Positions 22,292 to 23,518 of a DNA stretch of 23,518 nt are shown one piece after another. Source of the DNA: a virus. A program made the position numbers and the translations under genes. Position 1 is the first letter of the stretch; each line of letters begins with the position of its first letter. The stretch lies in the IMG/VR virus record IMGVR_UViG_3300033182_000750, positions 1 through 23,518 of that record, one strand, 5' to 3'. A model generated the notes under the pieces. It had not been told where the DNA came from. It made no database searches and saw only the letters and a list, made by a program, of their open reading frames with translations.

Positions 22292-22759
22292 TCAATCAAC
22301 ACTCGCGCCATGAGAAACGGCGTAGTAGGCAATCAAAGCCGCATCTGCCCTGCCGTCGTCTTTCTTTCTGGAAAAATATTGAGCGTATGCTGGGAGCAGC
22401 TGACACGCCCTTTCGCGGCTACCGTCCTTGCCAGGCGGCACTTTCAATGCTCGTTGCCAGGTTATGGGGGGAACAGTAGTAATTGGCATATCGAGTCCGG
22501 CTGCTACGCCCAACAATACACCGTATGATTTGCCAAAGTTAAACATGGATGAGACACCCTGCCCTGGCATCGCGCCTACACGCTCAATGCAAACAGGGCC
22601 GTGGCTGTCTCGAAGGATGTTAGCAATAAGTTGAGGGGATACAGTCTTTTTCCCGCGTACTTCCATAATGGGCATATCATGGATATCAAGTACGCCTTCA
22701 TTGACGTCGAAGCAAACCAGAGCGCCGTTAAGCCCTGGGTCTATTCCCCATACAACCAT
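22292..22759 (-). CDS. RuvC-like Holliday junction resolvase
   Basis: 155 residues, the usual length of RuvC. The four acidic residues of the RNase H fold are present: D7 in VVWGIDPGLNGAL, E59 in VCIERV, and D135 and D139 in KKDDGRADAALIA. The helix with GVSSMFNFGKSYGVLLG (68-84) is the typical RuvC segment after motif 2. It would resolve branched phage DNA before packaging. AGGTG lies about 8 bases before the ATG at 22759, and the gene overlaps its upstream neighbour by 19 bases. Confidence 0.9.
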   Translation of the reverse strand: MVVWGIDPGLNGALVCFDVNEGVLDIHDMPIMEVRGKKTVSPQLIANILRDSHGPVCIERVGAMPGQGVSSMFNFGKSYGVLLGVAAGLDMPITTVPPITWQRALKVPPGKDGSRERACQLLPAYAQYFSRKKDDGRADAALIAYYAVSHGASVD

Positions 22760-23019
22760 TCCGACACCTGCTCTTTATCAATTTTCCCGCTAAACAGCTT
22801 CTCTACTGTTAGTCTACCGTCAGCGTGTTCGTAAATCATTCTTGCTGCGCGAACCCTTGTGTGAATTTCTAAAGATTCATCATTCGCAATCATATCTATT
22901 AAGTGAAGTGCGCGGGTTTTTTCAGCCGACCACGGCTCCGCTGCCTCTAACCAATTTTGAAAATCGTCCAGGTCTGTATCAAAACGATTAAAACAAGGAC
23001 GAATAACATCCGCTTTCAT
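22741..23019 (-). CDS. Small acidic helical protein of unknown function
   Basis: 92 residues, starting MKADVIRPCFNRFDTDLDDF, then LEAAEPWSAEKTRALHLIDM and ANDESLEIHTRVRAARMIYE, mostly helical and acidic. No domain recognised. The ATG at 23019 overlaps the HTH regulator stop as ATGA, and the end overlaps the RuvC-like gene by 19 bases. The position between regulator and resolvase suggests an early accessory role. Confidence 0.6.
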   Translation of the reverse strand: MKADVIRPCFNRFDTDLDDFQNWLEAAEPWSAEKTRALHLIDMIANDESLEIHTRVRAARMIYEHADGRLTVEKLFSGKIDKEQVSEWLYGE

Positions 23020-23243
23020 GCCGCCTCCTCAATAATGTAATCGAGCAATTCAAAACGCTGGCCACGCTTTTTGGCGATCAAGGCAAGTGCGCATAAATGC
23101 GGTGATGGGACGCGACCGTTCCTTCTCCATTTATCAACGGCGTCGCGTGTAATTGGCACACCTGCTTCCGTTAATGTTCGCGCAGTAGCCGTCATCCCAC
23201 CAAAATCTTTAACGATCTGCTTTGCGTTAATCCGATATTTCAT
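23016..23243 (-). CDS. Cro-like helix-turn-helix regulator
   Basis: 75 residues. GGMTATARTLTEAGVPITRD then AVDKWRRNGRVPSPHLCALA (about 15-54) is a helix-turn-helix of the Cro/CI type, as in small phage regulators. It is the first gene of the leftward early transcript and most likely binds operators in the intergenic region 23244-23434, which holds two opposed promoter candidates. GAGG lies about 12 bases before the ATG at 23243. It may set the balance between leftward early genes and the plus-strand gene beginning at 23435. Confidence 0.75.
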   Translation of the reverse strand: MKYRINAKQIVKDFGGMTATARTLTEAGVPITRDAVDKWRRNGRVPSPHLCALALIAKKRGQRFELLDYIIEEAA

Positions 23244-23352
23244 GTTTTGTCTGCCTCGTGTTGGGCGCTACTTTCAACTGCTGCCAACATTGCCACGGAC
23301 GATTCGGCAGTGCAAGCAATTTTTTTGCGGCGTGAAACGGAAAGAATTTATG

Positions 23353-23380
23353 TAGACAAAATATACGCATGGTGTATTGT
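23353..23380 (+). promoter_or_regulatory. Candidate rightward promoter
   Basis: TAGACA (23353-23358, 5/6), a 16-base spacer and TATTGT (23375-23380, 4/6) would start transcription near 23387, upstream of the plus-strand gene at 23435. It shares most of its DNA with a leftward promoter candidate, so the two could not both be used at once. Confidence 0.45.
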
Positions 23381-23388
23381 TTGGTCAC
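23360..23388 (-). promoter_or_regulatory. Candidate leftward early promoter
   Basis: On the minus strand: GTGACC (23388-23383, 4/6), a 17-base spacer and TATATT (23365-23360, 5/6). It would give a leader of about 110 bases before the HTH regulator at 23243. TTTTGTCT (23245-23252) near that gene's start is the inverted form of AGACAAAA at 23354-23361 and may mark operator half-sites. Confidence 0.45.
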
Positions 23389-23394
23389 ACAACC

Positions 23395-23424
23395 AACTTC
23401 TATCAACAGAACTTCTATCAACAG
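23395..23424. repeat. Perfect 15-bp tandem duplication in 5' leader
   Basis: AACTTCTATCAACAG is present twice end to end (23395-23409, 23410-23424), ending in the ribosome binding site AGGAGG of the plus-strand gene. It could be a regulator site or a recent slippage duplication. Confidence 0.85.
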
Positions 23425-23434
23425 GAGGCTAAAC

Positions 23435-23518
23435 TTGTCATCACATTTGACGTCCCGATTAGGGAGGGGAATTGACGGCACAATAGATTTATCAAAGCGA
23501 GTTTTGCAAAAGCAAGAA
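23435..23518 (+). CDS. Start of a plus-strand gene, TTG start, partial
   Basis: A frame open to the window edge (28 codons) begins at a TTG, with a perfect AGGAGG 7 bases upstream. It reads (M)SSHLTSRLGRGIDGTIDLS, not recognised. The strong ribosome binding site and rightward promoter candidate at 23353-23380 support it. It would be the first gene transcribed away from the HTH regulator; in many phages that position holds a repressor or an early protein, but nothing here says which. Confidence 0.5.
   Translation, partial: MSSHLTSRLGRGIDGTIDLSKRVLQKQE

Noticed and set aside
23227-23481. Minus-strand reading frame across the early regulatory region
   Set aside because: It covers both promoter candidates and the 15-bp duplication, contains the translated repeat LLIEV twice, and lacks a ribosome binding site.
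1-23518. Search for tRNA genes, insertion sequences, integrase or attachment sites
   Set aside because: No cloverleaf-like segment, transposase motif, terminal inverted repeats or integrase signature was noticed by eye; a tRNA scan and a profile search would be decisive.

Overview
The window looks like a 23.5 kb piece of a tailed double-stranded DNA phage genome of the podovirus type. Evidence is a long P22-style portal, a T7-type tail-fibre N-terminus, a compact lysis cassette, a primase-polymerase/helicase, and no contractile or long-tail genes in view. The muramidase is GH108-like and the holin resembles the family linked to gene transfer agents. Together with a G+C content a little above 50%, this fits a host among aquatic Alphaproteobacteria, but that is inference. 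No integrase, tRNA, rRNA, insertion sequence or CRISPR array was seen.

Layout. (1) 1-13605, minus strand, reading right to left: terminase small subunit, a small basic protein, the large tail fibre, two further tail proteins, a tail-assembly-chaperone-like protein, a cluster of small membrane proteins including two tiny ones, a PD-(D/E)XK-like nuclease, holins, GH108 muramidase, terminase large subunit, portal, scaffold-like protein and the start of the major capsid gene, which runs off the left edge. (2) 13742-16245, plus strand: nine small, tightly packed, mostly unrecognised genes (one DUF3846-like, two membrane proteins), ending in a strong rho-independent terminator. (3) 16306-23243, minus strand: the early/replication block. 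It begins with a Cro-like HTH regulator, then a RuvC-like resolvase, a RecB-like nuclease, a putative ssDNA-binding protein, an internal terminator, the primase-polymerase/helicase and a zinc-finger protein. It ends with a 213-residue protein carrying an SSB-type C-terminal tip and a DUF6378-like protein. (4) 23244-23518: a regulatory region with overlapping opposed promoter candidates and the start of a plus-strand gene.

The most notable non-coding structure is at 17364-17577. It has four tandem 11-bp repeats followed by three more copies at exact 32-bp steps, next to a long imperfect cruciform, all inside the replication block; it is a candidate origin or operator array. Two good sigma70-type promoters (1986-2014 and 12941-12969) drive the structural genes and share a 9-bp element, CGACAAACA, between their -35 and -10 boxes, suggesting a common phage regulatory motif.

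Together the genes give a replication module (priming, helicase, ssDNA binding, recombination nucleases), a packaging and capsid module, adsorption fibres and a lysis cassette, mostly translated through 1- to 4-base stop/start overlaps. Start sites below were chosen from ribosome binding sites and these overlaps, and several differ from the longest possible reading frame.
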